Positions 12,056 to 24,430 of a stretch of 64,000 nucleotides of DNA are shown here, in pieces. The first letter of the stretch is position 1. Each line of letters starts with the position of its first letter. Location: the NCBI RefSeq assembly GCF_026745355.1, contig NC_079205.1:2482155-2546154 (forward strand), written 5' to 3'. Below the pieces are notes generated by a model, which was not told the origin of the DNA, did not search any database, and saw nothing but the letters and a program-made list of their open reading frames with translations. The stretch is from Beta vulgaris subsp. vulgaris (taxonomy: Eukaryota > Streptophyta > Magnoliopsida > Caryophyllales > Amaranthaceae). The translations under genes and the position numbers were made by a program.

Positions 12056-12699
12056 AATAGATTATAAAAACTAGGGTTCTATTATCCCATATAATAGAAA
12101 AGCCAATCTCTTACCAACAACTGAAAGTATTGGAACTCAAATTTAGACATACAAAAGCAATATACTGCCTCCGTTTCATATTATTTGCAACAATTTGGCA
12201 TAAAGTATAGAAATATCTAATTATTGTAAATAATATGGAACAGAGGTAGTATTATCCTTAACTATAAAGGATTGAGATAATGTTTATGCAACAACTAATT
12301 TGGATAGCACGAATGGATATAAATGGTGTAAGATTGATCATGAGACTCTTAGTCACTTAGTTTCACATGTCCTCCCATTCATCAATATTGGAATTCAAAT
12401 TGTATACGACCTAAAATCCGTCATATAATGCCTTGAGATCTTGTAAAATGCCTAACGCATCTATTTCCTTGCCCTCGAGCATACAATTGTTCTATTACAA
12501 TTTATAAAGTATTTGAAAGGAATGCAATTCAATTGTCTCTGAGAAAAATGCTTAGTTTAAATCATATTTACTACAAAGCTTGACATTTGTATTTGGAATG
12601 GACTGCTCGAACTATAATGGATTTTTCCTTTACTTATCTCATCAGTTCCTTCTTGTAAGTTTCCTACTTCCATTGCAGTCGGCTGACAGCCTCCTCCCT
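12056..12699. other. gap upstream of the SWIB gene
   Basis: AT-rich and non-coding. Apart from the MITE at 12165-12249 and the promoter side of the SWIB gene, I see nothing identifiable. Confidence 0.4.
12165..12249. mobile_element. 85-bp Stowaway-like MITE
   Basis: The arms CTGCCTCCGTTTCATATTAT and ...AATATGGAACAGAGGTAG are inverted and flanked by TA duplications. It is little more than the two terminal repeats. Confidence 0.75.
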
Positions 12700-13060
12700 C
12701 TGGCTACTTCAAGTTAAAGTTTGATGGTTCAATTATTGGGTCCTTAGCTACTGCCAGTGTGGCTATTCACAACTTTGCTAGCCTTCTTGTGGCCGCACAA
12801 GCTAATCATTTTGGCCAAATATTAGCTCTTGTTACTGAAGCCCGATAATTAAGAAATGGATTTATTCTTGCCATTTATCAGCATATTCGATATATATATA
12901 TATTGAAGGTGATAACCAAGTGATTATAAGAGTTTTTGCAAGGGCATTATGCTTGCCCTTGGCCCATCCAAACCCTCATTAATGACATTTGACAGCTAAA
13001 TCGTCAGTTTAGATTCTACACCATTAAGCTAATCGGGTAGCAGATCTTCTATCAAAAAGA
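12700..13060 (+). pseudogene. relic of a LINE-type RNase H domain
   Basis: An open stretch of about 45 codons reads GYFKLKFDGSIIGSLATASV then an alanine-rich continuation, and a second frame gives EGDNQVIIRV. These fit the start (KLNFDG) and the EGDSQ..I motif of the RNase H domain of plant non-LTR retrotransposons. A stop (TAA near 12848) and frameshifts break it. No reverse transcriptase remains next to it. Confidence 0.6.
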
Positions 13061-13472
13061 GATCACAGCAATTCTAGAGCCTCGCTTGACGTGGATGTTT
13101 CAAATGAACCTCCGTTGCATAAATTTGTTCTTCTTGATCCGTTAGGAGTCTCCCTTAAAAGAAGGATGTCCTAACTTTCTTCATGTACCAAAAAGAAAAC
13201 AACGATTTGAACAAAAGCGAGCTGGTTGAGACAAAGAAGAAAAACTTCAATGAATTTCACTCCCGTCCGTTACAAGAGTACTTAATCTCATAAACATACA
13301 ACAGATCAAGTTACAAGCACTAAAACTATAATCGATAAACAAAAAGCTCAAACCTACACATCTTCGGGATTTCTTTATCCCGAGCCACAGCAGAAGTTGA
13401 ATATAGAAAACGACCAGAATCATAAAAAAGGTGCACTGTTTTCTATTCCGATTATTAAGGCAGTTCGCATGG

Positions 13473-16400
13473 CTACTCATCAGTGACACAACCCTTGGAA
13501 GCCGACTGCACATTTTTGATGTACTGAAAATGGAAGAATAACTATCAGCAAAATACACAGAACTCGGTGTTTAATTTGGCAAGGGTGTAAAACAATAGAG
13601 CTCGGTGTTCAATTTGGCAAGGGTGTAAAACAATGCAGGTTCATACCTTGTACAGTACTCCTCTGTTAGTCTTATATGCTGGTGCGGTCCACTTTCTCTT
13701 TCGTTCCTCCATCTCCTCGGCTGTCAATTGAAGATCCATTCTCTTTTTCTCGATGTCAATTGTGATGATGTCTCCATTCTGCACTAGACCTATAGGTCCA
13801 CCATCCTAAAAATTTCGAATATTAGATGTGCATAATATCCTACCCTATGGTTAGCAATATGCTTTGTTGTTTCTGTCAATCTGTCTAGAACTTCGGTGTT
13901 AAATACACCACATAACAGAAAAAAAAAAAGAGAAGCTAATGACTAGATATATAAGTAACCAAGCATACTTGAGCTTCAGGGCAAACATGACCAATAACAA
14001 ATCCATGTGAACCTCCTGAAAACCTTCCATCAGTTAGTAGAGCTACATCCTGCAACAAGCAGAAGTTTATAACTTAGTGATAAAATCAGGAAGATATCCG
14101 ACTTTTTTCAACTGTATCAATGCAACAGATTACCCTTTTTGTTCTTTGGTGTTTCTAAACAGTCTTCTATCTCCCTCTGGAACAGGTAATATTTAATCAT
14201 AATATCAAATTCTCCCTTTGTTCCAAGATTAGAAGCTACATATGATTAAAGGTCATTTCTCAATAACTAAGTTACTATGCCAAATTTATCCTTGACTAGG
14301 AATACTTTGACACCTTTACTACACCAAAGTAGTTTCTCTTAGGAAGTTTTATTAGTCAAAGGGTATCACTAAAAATAGTAGAGACTAAAAAATTTCATTT
14401 GATAAATATTAGAAAGTGGCCTATTATTTTAGGACAGTCTAAAAAATGTGATCTAGGAAGGAAGGAGTATTTATTACCGAAAGTCATTTCGGTCACCTGC
14501 CCACAAGGGCCACAACAGTCACAAGTGACTGTGAATGCATATGCTTTGGAGTAAAGCTCAATTTAGAAACTATATGATTGTTGGATTGGCCCGCAAAGAA
14601 ATAGAACGTATTCAAAAGAGGAGCGCAAGAAGTAAAGCTCTTCCTTGTGTGACAAAAGAAGTCATCATATCATGTTTAATTCCTAAGGCGTCACGTGTGA
14701 TTGATGCATATTGGTCAGTGAGATATCGCTGATCCAGATATCAACAAATGAGATTAAACCATGCCAGTAGCCTAGTCAAGGCCGAGATATAGAACTTTAG
14801 TGAAAACTCGCTTTCATTCTTGGCTCTAGAGGTGCTCCTACCTTGGGCGGAGTAAGGCAGGTTAACATGTCCGGCATTAAGCAAGCATAGTAATTAAGTT
14901 AAAATACCTTCCCAAGTCCTGCTCCCATGATAGCACTAGTTGGTGTCAGCATTTCAGGCATGCCAGGTCCACCTTTGGGCCCTTCTCCTCTAATCACTAC
15001 TACTTTTCCCTGTAACGTGTTTGAAATGACAAGTGAGCCACTGAAATACAACAGAAATCTCAATTGACCAGCCACAATGCATGAAACAACTATGCCAACG
15101 AAAGACACCTTAAAACTCTGGGGATCTTCTGAAATTGCAGTAATCATAGCTTCTTCTCCTTCAAAAACAAAGGCTGGACCTGAAAGTGTAATGACATGCA
15201 GTTTCTCAATGACAATATTAGATCTTGTAACTATTAATTACAAGAATCTTGTTTGTTCAAGCCCATGAAAAAGTTTGTATAGCTAGAACAGAAAGTACCA
15301 GAAAAGTATAATCCCTCTTTTCCCGTTATTTTTGCTACAGAGCCTTCTGGAGCAAGATTCCCATACAATATCTGAATATGCCCTGTTTCTTTTATGGGGT
15401 TTGATAATGATCGAATAATTTTCTGAAACATAACATATAAAAGATAAATAAGCGAAAGCCAGCTTGAAAAATGATCCTTTTACATGATTGGTAAGTGACA
15501 AGCCAGTGAACAAGACATGCATCATACCTGGCCTTCAGCCAAGGGTGGGAAGAGTTTGGCATTTTCAGCCAGTGTTTTTCCAGTAACTAGACAAACAAGA
15601 AACACACAAGACCATAATTCATATAATATTAAATAAAAAAGGAACAAGACCAAATGAAACTCTCATGCGTGCATTAGAAGCAGATGCATGTCCGAGGGTG
15701 CCAGAAGAAATACCAGTGATGCAGTCCCCATCTAAGAATCCAAGCTCAAGAAGATAGCGAATCACTGCAGGTGTGCCACCAATCTGCATAGATTAATCAA
15801 GAAATTTTAGAACATGAAACTCACCTAATAGTTCAAGTAAAGAAGTTATCATTAGGCAACAAAGGACAGGAAGTTCTATTAAGCCATGGGCGATTTCTGT
15901 GTACCTTATGCACATCTTCCATGACGTATTTGCCACTTGGCTTAAGATCTGCAAGGAATGGAACCTGATCACTCACCTTCTGAAAGTCATCGAGAGTTAA
16001 GTTCACACCAACGGACCTACAAAGACAGAAGAAGTCTCTCAGGCATCCATTTCAATTTTCAACCATGCTGCAGAAGTTTAGAGCAGCCTCTCTCTCACCT
16101 TGCAATAGCAATAAGATGCAATACAGCGTTGGTGGACCCACCAAGAGCCATCACCACAACCATTGCATTGCGCAGAGATTTCTCCGTAATTATGTCTCGT
16201 GGTTTTAAGTCCATTTTAAGCAGATCAAGGAGATATCTTCCAGCAAGACGACATTCATCTAGCTTCAAAGGGTCTTCTGCTGGTGTTGATGAGCTTAAAG
16301 AGAGAAGAAACCATTAAAAACCGTAGAAAGATACAAAATTGACACACCCTGAAGTTTAACAATACCTGTAAGGAATAGACATTCCCATAGCCTCGATAGC

Positions 16401-18613
16401 TGATGCCATTGTATTTGCAGTATACATTCCACCGCAAGCTCCCGCTCCAGGACAGGAGTTACGGAGGACATCCATTCTCTGCTCATCATTGATAGCTCCA
16501 GTAACATATTCCCCATAAACCTACAGCAAAAACAGGAAAAGGTAACATAGAAGCATTGTGCTAAAAGGTGAATGTCTGTAGAGTTCAACAACAATTACAA
16601 AAGCTAACAGGAAGCATTGTGATTCAGGTCTCCATGATAGCTCCACTAACATATTCTACATACAATGTCGATCATTAATACTCATATAAAAAATTCAGAT
16701 CATGCTTTTCAGGTAGATTTTGTGCATAAGAAAGTTATGAGAAATGGATAAGGAGATGACTCTGAAGACTCTAATCAATCTTTATCAAGGGCACTGTCAG
16801 GTACATGTAAACAGTGTTCTTGAACAGCAATCATTCCATAAAAACTGCTTTAGTTAAACGGGTAAACATTTGCGGCCAATTATTGTCATTAATTCAATGT
16901 ACAACGAGAAGAAAAGGCGGGCTGACAAACACAGCTAATTCAAAAGAGGATATCCAGAAACAATTGACCAAGAAGGTGACAAGTTATCCTTAAATCCAGC
17001 AGACTTATCCTTAAATAAAAGAAGTCTCTCTCAAACTGTCACCATGTTCTAGACTTAGAACATTTGCAAATGCAATTAGCAAACATTAGCAAATTTATAT
17101 CAGAAGCACCAGTTAAGTGAAATGGAAACAAAAGGTCATATGGAAGTATAACTACATACCTGAAACGCACTAACGATGTCTAAGGTCTGGCCTTGAAAAT
17201 GACCAGGCTGCAGACAAAGTACATAAAATGAATATACAGAGGAACACAGAAAGATGCAGCCATATGAAGTCTACAATCACTAAAGCTAACCTTTATTGTA
17301 CCACCATAGACCATGATGCCTGGTCTATTAAGGCGTCCCATAGCCATGATTGTACCTGGCATCTGCAAACAGCACATCCATCAGCAATGTACAGATAGTG
17401 GCCCAACTTATTGCATAATAATCTGAATTCAAATATCAATTCGTCATATATATGTTTCTGCCTCAAAGAAGAAGCACTATGGCATAGTTTTTAATAACCG
17501 AAAACAGAAACCTATAAATAATATTCCATGATTGGATATCTTTACACTAAAATAAACAATTGTTCTGGAGTTAATAGCCTGATTATAACAAAGAAATGGG
17601 ACATAGTGAGTGAAGCATATAACTTTGTTAGCTTTATACACCAAATAACCTAAAAAAAAAACTAAATCCAATAAATGTCCTATCTACTAAGCCATATTTA
17701 AGCAGGCTTAAGCCAGACTACCTAACTAACTGATCCATATTGCAATATATGTATCATATATTCTTTTAGCTACATATCTGTTTTGGATCCTTCAATCCCA
17801 AATTTTATGCTTACTCAAACAATACTTGGAAAATGGACATTCAAATAGACGAATTAATTAGTAACGTCTTCAAATGTAATCATTAATGAAATATTGATTG
17901 GAGTGAATAAAAGGAAGAAGCACCAATGAAAGCACACGAAACGCCACAGAAAGTATGATAAAGAGTACGGATATTTCATGGATGTGAGCAAATTGTCTGA
18001 TTTTAATTGCAACTGGGCAGAAAAACTAGACAACAATCTCATTCACTATGACCAGAAAAATAATACTCACATTTTTGTCACATCCAGGAATAGAGATATT
18101 TCCATCATACCATTGAGCAGACATAACAGTCTCAATACTATCAGCTATGAGATCTCGTGATTGCAAACTGTAACACATGCCTCTTGTACCCATAGAGATA
18201 GCATCACTAACACCAATAGTGTTAAACCTAAAACCGATCATCCCGGTCTCTTCAACTCCTTCTTTCACTGCTTCTGCTAACTTTAACAGGTGCATATTAC
18301 AAGTGTTGCCTTCATACCAAACTGATGAAATACCAACTTGAGGTTTGCTCATATCTTCTTCTGAGAGTCCAACTCCATAAAGAATAGCTTGTGCGGCACC
18401 TTGGGCCTTGGGTTGAGTAATGTGAGAGCTGTACTTGTTGAGCTTGCCTGTGGATTCTGATGTCACTGCTGCAGGTGGTTCGGCTGTTGGGCTTGTGACT
18501 GCAGCAACACATTTTAAAGGGCGAAGACATTGAGGACTTGCAACTACTCGTCTAGGAACACAGGGAGATGCAAAATTCGACCCCACATTTGGGATGACAA
18601 GAGCAGTTTGCAT
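13473..18613 (-). CDS. DHAD: dihydroxy-acid dehydratase, chloroplastic
   Basis: Third enzyme common to branched-chain amino-acid synthesis: it dehydrates 2,3-dihydroxy-isovalerate or -methylvalerate to the 2-oxo acid in the plastid, using a 2Fe-2S cluster. Fourteen coding exons: 18613-18071, 17362-17291, 17207-17160, 16520-16366, 16293-16099, 16016-15905, 15783-15714, 15586-15528, 15422-15299, 15179-15109, 15009-14908, 14049-13969, 13805-13647 and 13523-13473. Total 613 aa, close to the Arabidopsis enzyme. A transit peptide of about 35-50 residues precedes the IlvD/EDD core. Probable cluster cysteines are C105 (GNTCNMH), C178 (PGCDKN) and C250 ([13 protein letters not shown]). [15 protein letters not shown] and [10 protein letters not shown] are typical IlvD motifs. 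Arabidopsis has a single such gene. Confidence 0.96.
14211..14468. mobile_element. Stowaway-like MITE in DHAD intron 11
   Basis: A CTCCCTTTGTTCC-type left end and a ...GGAAGGAAGGAG right end followed by TA bound a 258-bp AT-rich insert in the 858-bp intron between exons 11 and 12. The termini are degraded. Confidence 0.5.
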
Positions 18614-18627
18614 TTTTGTTGATTCTA

Positions 18628-19640
18628 CCTGTATAGAATAAGCAAAGGAAATTAGGAAAAGACAGAAATACTAGTTTTGTAAAGTTAGGAGAAAACTATC
18701 ACTTCACAAAACCCAGATTATTACAAAAATACAAGTGAGGCTTATACTGTGAGTATGTGATGCTAAATATATACTTACGTTACAAATAAATGTATCAAAA
18801 TTTAAACAACCCACAATCTTTTCATCAGAAAAACAGAACTAAATTTTTAAGTAAAACACTGCTAATAGACCAGTAAAACAGAAGAATATAACAAGAGAAT
18901 CAATCAAAAATTCCTCCCTTCAAAAAAACAATAATAAAAGAAATTAAAATAACAAACAAAAAACTAGGAAAAAGGATACTACTAACATTATAAGGCTTGA
19001 AATGTATAATTCTACATTTGAGCTCCAAATCCTACTGATAAAAATTTCCCCCATAATCCAATATTTGTAAATAATGTCTAAAAAAAACTAATTAATCAAC
19101 AAAAATTTCCTTTATTCACTCCATTCTCCGGATTACAAATTGAGCTAGGTAAAGAACAGTTCTATCTAGGTTAGAATACAATACAAAAGAACAAGAAAAA
19201 TAAAAAAAAGTTAAGTACATCTAAATTTTTTACTTAATGAAGAAACACTAATTAAACAACACCACAATAGCTAGTTTATGATAGAGGAACACAAAAAAAC
19301 CTCATAAAAAATAGAAAAAAGCGCAATATAAGAACAAAAACAATGTCATTCACAAATTGAAGAAAATAACACAATCAACTAGCAAATTCATAACCTGGGT
19401 AATGCTAGAAATGCGCAAAAGATCGAAACTTTGAAGAGTTCAAACAACAAGGATAATGCAATACAGTGAAAATAAGCAACTAAAAAGTGATTATAAATGA
19501 GAGAATAAGTTACCTTTTTTTAGCAGTTGTTGAACTTCAATTACAGGGAATGAAAGAAGAGGAAATTTTAAGGTTATGTGTGTGTTTTTTCTGTGGGAAG
19601 TTAAACAAATATGGCGAACACACGCACACACAGAATTATA
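18628..19640 (-). other. 5' UTR and 885-bp leader intron of DHAD
   Basis: An acceptor (ATACAG|GTAGAATC, exon resuming at 18628) sits 15 nt upstream of the ATG. A donor (AAAAAAAG|GTAACT) lies at 19514/19513, so an intron at 18629-19513 would split the leader. The first leader exon would begin near 19600-19640. Leader introns of this size often raise expression in plants, but that is not shown here. The intron interior is A-rich with no recognisable gene. Confidence 0.65.
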
Positions 19641-19852
19641 GAGTGAGTGAAGTGAGTGAGGGCTGCTGCGCAGGTGTGCTACTGGGATAGTGGGATTGAA
19701 GAAGCCAAATAATTAAAGCAAGAGGGTAGGAATCTTATACCCCACTTTTGGTGTTGGGCTTTGGAGTTTATGATTGATGTAACAATGCGTAGATGGTACA
19801 CACGTTAATGGTTAACATTGTATGTTAACAGTTAATATAGTATTTGCGAGTT

Positions 19853-20330
19853 ATGTACTTATATGAGCAAAGAAGTAATTGAAGTTTGCTCAATTGGTGA
19901 GTTTTTCCATCTTCCCAAGTAAAGTCTAGGGTTGAATTCTTAGTTTCTAACCTCAAGCATTTATTTGGGATTTAGGAAAGGGAGATGGTGGTTGGGAGGT
20001 TGTAATGGACTCCGTCGCTCAAATTTGAACCCTAGATCTTGCGAGGGAAGATGGAAAAACTCATCATTTGAGTCAACCCCAATTCCTATTTATGTACTTA
20101 TATGAGCAAGAAGTAATTGGGGTTTGCTCAATTGGTAAGTTTTTTCATTTTTCCGAGTAAAATATAAAGTTGAATTCTTAGTTTCTTACCTCAAGCATTT
20201 ATTTGGGATTTAGAAAGGGATGATGGTGGTTGGGAGGTTGTGAATGGCTGGCTTGTAATAAGCTTCGGATGGGAGTCATATGTTAGGATAGCCTAGAAGA
20301 TTTCTTCTTATTTAATTAAAAAAAAATATG
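19853..20330 (+). repeat. tRNA-like SINE repeat: two direct copies and one inverted head
   Basis: Direct copies at about 19853-20006 and 20092-20250 both start tatgtacttatatgagca and contain a box-A-like TTTGCTCAATTGGT and a box-B-like GGGTTGAATTC (first copy). They share a 3' body with gatggtggttgggaggttgt. Between them, 20012-20085 is an inverted copy of the head with GGGTTCAAAT on the minus strand. The second copy ends near an A-rich tract at 20320-20330. This looks like SINE-derived sequence with a local rearrangement. Confidence 0.5.
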
Positions 20331-20732
20331 TTGAGCAAGATATTGGATTATGTACTTGTACTATTTAACAATTTGAAAGATTCTTGAGTTATATCTATTT
20401 AAGTTAATCTTCGGCTTAAAGTTATGAAACTTGCAATCGAAGATACTTTGGTATTATGAGTACAAATGTAGATGATACAATAAAGATCAAGTTGTTGGTA
20501 CAAAAGTACAAATAGGTTATGTTGGATGAGTTAATTCCTTTGATTTTTGGTCTGGTAATTTTAGAAAGTGAAAGTATTGGGTCAGATCGTCTGACCCAAT
20601 ATGTTTTATCGGACGAAACCGCGACAACGGTACTGCTGTTCCTTCTTCATCTTCTTCCTCCGCCGCCGTCGCCGCCGCGCCGTTGGACAGCACTTGAAAA
20701 CATTCTAGAGGTAAAAAAAAACACGAGTATAA

Positions 20733-20810
20733 CTATCTTTGAGAGGCCATGGAGATGTTGTCAATAACAAGGGAGAAGAAAACCTTAGCGTTAGAAAAAG
20801 ATCGAGCCAT
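20733..20810 (-). pseudogene. captured start exon of a LEA5/SAG21-like gene
   Basis: From ATG at 20810 the frame reads MARSFSNAKVFFSLVIDNIS and then MASQR before TAG. The MARSFSNAK start, followed by a short hydrophobic stretch and an intron after about 25 residues, is characteristic of the small LEA_3 (LEA5/SAG21) proteins. The expected Arg-Arg-Gly-Tyr-Ala part does not follow in this frame. A possible acceptor at ACCTCTAG (near 20706) could join GC-rich sequence downstream, but that frame has no LEA similarity. It is a gene fragment inside the transposon, not a working gene. Confidence 0.65.
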
Positions 20811-21056
20811 TGAATGTATATAGTTTTGTTATACTTTTTTTTTTATCTAACAAAGAAGAAAGAAATCAGCTAAGAGGAATGAAGAAGAAGGGGAAAGTGA
20901 GAGGAAAGCAGAGGTTAGTGTTTTTTTTTTAATATTAGTTAGTTGTTAAATGAAAGAATAATAAAACTAAGAATCCCAAGTTACTTTCATTTAGACCTAA
21001 CTTACTTTCATTTAGACCTAAGTTACTTTCAGTCAGACCTAAGTTACTTTCAGTTA

Positions 21057-22078
21057 GGGCATGTTCTCTTCGGCATAAAACAGCTGAACTGAACTGAACT
21101 GAACTGAACTTATCAAAGCTGAACTGAACTGAACTGAACTTATCGGAGCTGAACTGAACTGAACTGAACTTATCAGAGCTGAACTGAACTGAACTGAACT
21201 GAACTGAACTGAACTGAATTGAATTGAATTGAATTGAATTGAATTATATTACATTGAAATAAATTGAATGTAATAAATATATAAATAATATTTTAAACAA
21301 TAATAATATGAATATTAAATAATAATTATAATGATAAGTAATAATAATGAATAATAATAATAGTAGTATTTTGAATATCTTTAAATGATAGTTATAATAA
21401 ATAATATTAATAATCATAAATTAATAATAATAATAATTAATGATAGTAATGATAATTAATAATAATTATTTTATATTATTTGTATTAATATATTAATACT
21501 TGACGATGATATATAATAACAATAATATCTAAGAAGTAAATTAATATTACTATTTTAATAATTAGATTTAAATAATAAATATTTAGTAATAAAAATAATG
21601 ATTGGGTTAAATTACGTCATAAACCGTCTTGACGCGATTTGATTGATTTATGGGCTAAAAAAAGTGGGTTTATTTGTGCTTTGACCTAAACCATGTTCCT
21701 CCTAATAATAATAGTAATAATAATTAGTAAAGCATAATAAAAAAATATATAGAAACAACAACAACAACAATAATAATAATAATAATAATACTTAATAGTA
21801 ATGATATATATTTAAATAATAATAATAATAATAATAATAGTAATTAGTAAAATAAATTATACCAACATAATAATAATAATATTTAACAAAATGGTTATAA
21901 AAGAATAGAGCTGAACTGAACTGAACTGATCTGAACTGAACTGAACTGAACTTATTGGAGCTGAACTGAACTGAACTGAACTTATTGGAGCTGAACTGAA
22001 CTGAACTGAACTTATTAGAGCTGAACTGAACTGAACTGAACTGAACTGAACTGAAAATAAGCTGGGGAGAACAGGCCC
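21057..22078. mobile_element. Harbinger/Tourist-like element nested in Pack-MULE 1
   Basis: Left end GGGCATGTTCTC and right end reverse complement GGGCCTGTTCTC are flanked by TTA on both sides (21054-21056, 22079-22081). Removing it restores the interrupted gacctaagttactttca array exactly. The subterminal regions are GAACT minisatellites in head-to-tail runs separated by cttat(c/t) spacers. The middle (21230-21900) is (AAT)n-rich. The 1,022-bp element encodes no protein. TTA target and GGGC(A/C)TGTTC ends fit PIF/Harbinger. Confidence 0.75.
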
Positions 22079-22371
22079 TTAGACCTAACTTACTTTCATT
22101 TAGACCTAAGTTACTTTCAATTAGACCTAAGTTACTTTCAGTTAGACCTAAGTTACTTTTATTTAGAGGTAACTTACTTTCATTTAGACTAACTGAAAAA
22201 AATGAAGACTAACTGAAAACAAATTAAGACTAACTGAAAGAAAATGAAGACTAACTGAAAAAATGAAGACTGATTGAAAAAAAATTAAGACTAACTGAAA
22301 AAAAATTGAAACCACCTGAAAGTCGTCCGACCAAAGATTATGGTCGAACGAGTCCGACACAATACGTTCTC

Positions 22372-23445
22372 TTTAGAAATTGTCATGACCACTAAATGTG
22401 CCTTTTGAATTCTATAATTGCTAAAATATGGTGAAGTCAAATTAAATAAGGTGTAGAAGGCTCTCAATTTACAACTAATTTATATCAAAACACATATTCA
22501 TTCACAAAGATGGATATGTTGCATTTGTATTTAACAACCAATTATAATCTGACTAAAATAAAATGTTTATAGTCATCTATTCTCTTCTTTTTATTTTGTT
22601 TTATTGATTCTCGAACTACAACAAACAATTTCAAAAAATAACTCGATAGTCTCACGAAACGGATTAAACTAGTTACTTAATGGATAAACTACTCACCAAA
22701 TGGGTTAAAAAATATCTTTATTGAATAGATTAAACTGGTCACGAAATAGATTACACTGGTTTCTAAATAGATTAAACTAGCCACAATATTAAGAAAAAGT
22801 AGCATGTTCTTCTTAATATTGCACTTATATCGTGCTTAATATTAAATTAAAAGTAGGCGATTTCTTACAAGATCAGCTCAATCCATAAAGACTAAAGGAA
22901 ATAGAGAAATAGTTACTTAACACATGGTTTTTTTTTTCCCCTAGGCGGTTAAACATTAACATCTCAAAGATGTTATGTATCTTGTCAAAAAACTAACTTG
23001 GAAATGGACATCAAATTTGATTTTTCATCATCAAATTGTTTGCTATGGTCATGGACCCGTCAAAAGAAAAGAACAAAAACGAGAAGATATATTATGTAAC
23101 CATGTAGCAATTAGCATGTGTCGATGTAGAAGATATTTCATCTGCCATATTTTCACTATCATATACTTCTATCAAAAATGGAAAGAAAAGATTAGACCAC
23201 TTCTATATAAAAAAGGAAAAAGAGAAGATGGGACCACTAAATACATGCAATAATGCAAACAGATACCACCAATAATATAATTTCTGTTTAATAAAATCTA
23301 TGAATGTGTTTTTGCATTACGACTAATTCTTTTCTCGGATGATACGCCCTGAATTATTGACCAACGTGCATTTGAAGTTTTCAAAAATAAAAATAGTATC
23401 TTGTCTTCAAATCATATTTTCCCTCACAAAGACTAACATGAGTAT
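22372..23445. other. AT-rich spacer with degenerate short repeats
   Basis: No gene. Positions 22650-22795 hold five or six degenerate copies of a unit of about 22 bp around agattaaactggtcacgaaat. The remainder shows no identifiable element. Confidence 0.45.
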
Positions 23446-23570
23446 TGTAGTATAGTTGGTTAGTGTATTAACATATCAAATGAGAGGTTCGAGTCTTGAA
23501 ACAAACATTTTTATTACTTAATGTCTCATTTGATTGTGTGGGGCCTGGGAGGAGGGGGGAAAGTACATGT
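23446..23570 (+). repeat. tRNA-derived SINE-like sequence
   Basis: A box-A-like TATAGTTGGTTAGTG (23451-23465) and a box-B-like GAGGTTCGAGTC (23484-23495) are spaced as in tRNA genes. The acceptor stem and anticodon arm do not fold as a real tRNA. A tRNA-unrelated tail follows, so I read it as a SINE head. The 3' limit is approximate. Confidence 0.45.
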
Positions 23571-23619
23571 GGCAGCATGTCATTTGTTTGTCTTAGATTT
23601 TAGATAGATACACGTATTG

Positions 23620-24060
23620 TTTATTTTTACTCATACCGTTCTTGCCAAACTAACGGTTAAAATGAACGTAATTGTCCGATAGATTAATAATAAGCCTTTA
23701 TGTTCAATAGGCTACACCTCCAATTGGTTAAAAATGCTATAATTATAGTCTCCCTAATCCCTCCTCTTTAATAAGGAAAAGACAACAAAGTTGGATTTTG
23801 AGTTTATCAGTGACGACTTTTCTCAATTAATAAAGGAAAGCCATTTTTGTTATTCACTTCAAGTCTCAAATAATATTCCCTTAAATTGGGTCGAGTTAAC
23901 TGTGCGAGGTTCCAATTTAATAAGACATTTCTCCTTACGATCCTATCCCCAAAAAGGAAGCAGAATAACTTTGACAAGCTCAAAAAAAAATTCAATCAAT
24001 TTCATCAATCATATAAATTTTTGAAAGATCTGAGAAGAAGTTTTCTGAACTGCAAGCTAA
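23620..24060 (-). repeat. diverged duplicate of the EHD gene 3' end
   Basis: Matches 24760-25125 in order and orientation: aaactaac.gt.aaaatg, then atgctataatt.tagtctcc, then ttttctcaatt.ataaag, and finally the last codons of the EHD gene (LLRSFKNLYD then stop, on the minus strand). It is a tandem segmental copy of the terminal exon and 3' flank, lying downstream of the real gene and too short to encode anything. Confidence 0.75.
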
Positions 24061-24212
24061 AAATCTCTACACCCTCTAACTACAAAAGTCATTCAAGCAA
24101 ACCAACAATAAAGAAAACCGCAGAATTGAAGATTATAAACAAAGTTTGATACTAATGATCATGTAACACAGCACACAGCACACAGATCTACCATAACATA
24201 CTTTGCTTCCCT

Positions 24213-24430
24213 TTCTGTAGCTCCTGCAGATCATCACGCCAGCGAGCAAGCCTCGAGTCACCACCATAACCTTTAAAGGTGTATCGAATTAGACGAGGCC
24301 TCTTTAAGCAGATTACCTCTTATTTGAACTTCAGAAGATGGAACGAGTCGAGGCTGAACGAGATGAGCACTAACTGAACAAATCTTCCCATCTTCACCAA
24401 ATGCAACAGTAGTAGGAACGAAGTTCAGAA
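24213..24430 (-). pseudogene. unidentified two-exon gene fragment
   Basis: One coding-looking stretch reads NFVPTTVAFGEDGKICSVSA and continues to LVPSSEVQIR before a donor-like AGAG|GTAATC. Next comes GYGGDSRLARWRDDLQELQK followed by GKQSMLW and stop. Codon use and the good donor suggest exons of a real gene, but a stop lies in frame just upstream and no start is visible. It sits between the two copies of the EHD 3' end, so it may be the debris of a neighbour. I do not recognise the family. Confidence 0.4.

Larger units (their letters stand above)
20568..22371. mobile_element. Pack-MULE-like element 1 (Mutator-like, non-autonomous)
   Basis: Ends GTGAAAGTATTGGGTC... and the reverse complement of ...GACACAATACGTTCTC form imperfect inverted termini, with a palindrome just inside the left end (GGGTCAGA..TCTGACCC). 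Flanks repeat TTTAGAAA (20560-20567 and 22372-22379). A second copy with the same termini is at 39490-40693. The interior has a LEA5-like start exon, a shared spacer (atcagctaagaggaatgaag), and arrays of a 20-25 bp unit around gacctaagttactttca. A Harbinger-like element has inserted in one array. No transposase is present. The superfamily is inferred from target-duplication length and gene capture. Confidence 0.75.

Noticed and set aside
14535..14732. 65-codon plus-strand open frame in DHAD intron 11
   Set aside because: It lies wholly within a confirmed intron of a minus-strand gene and shows no homology.
23446..23500. tRNA gene on the plus strand
   Set aside because: The promoter boxes are tRNA-like but there is no foldable cloverleaf.
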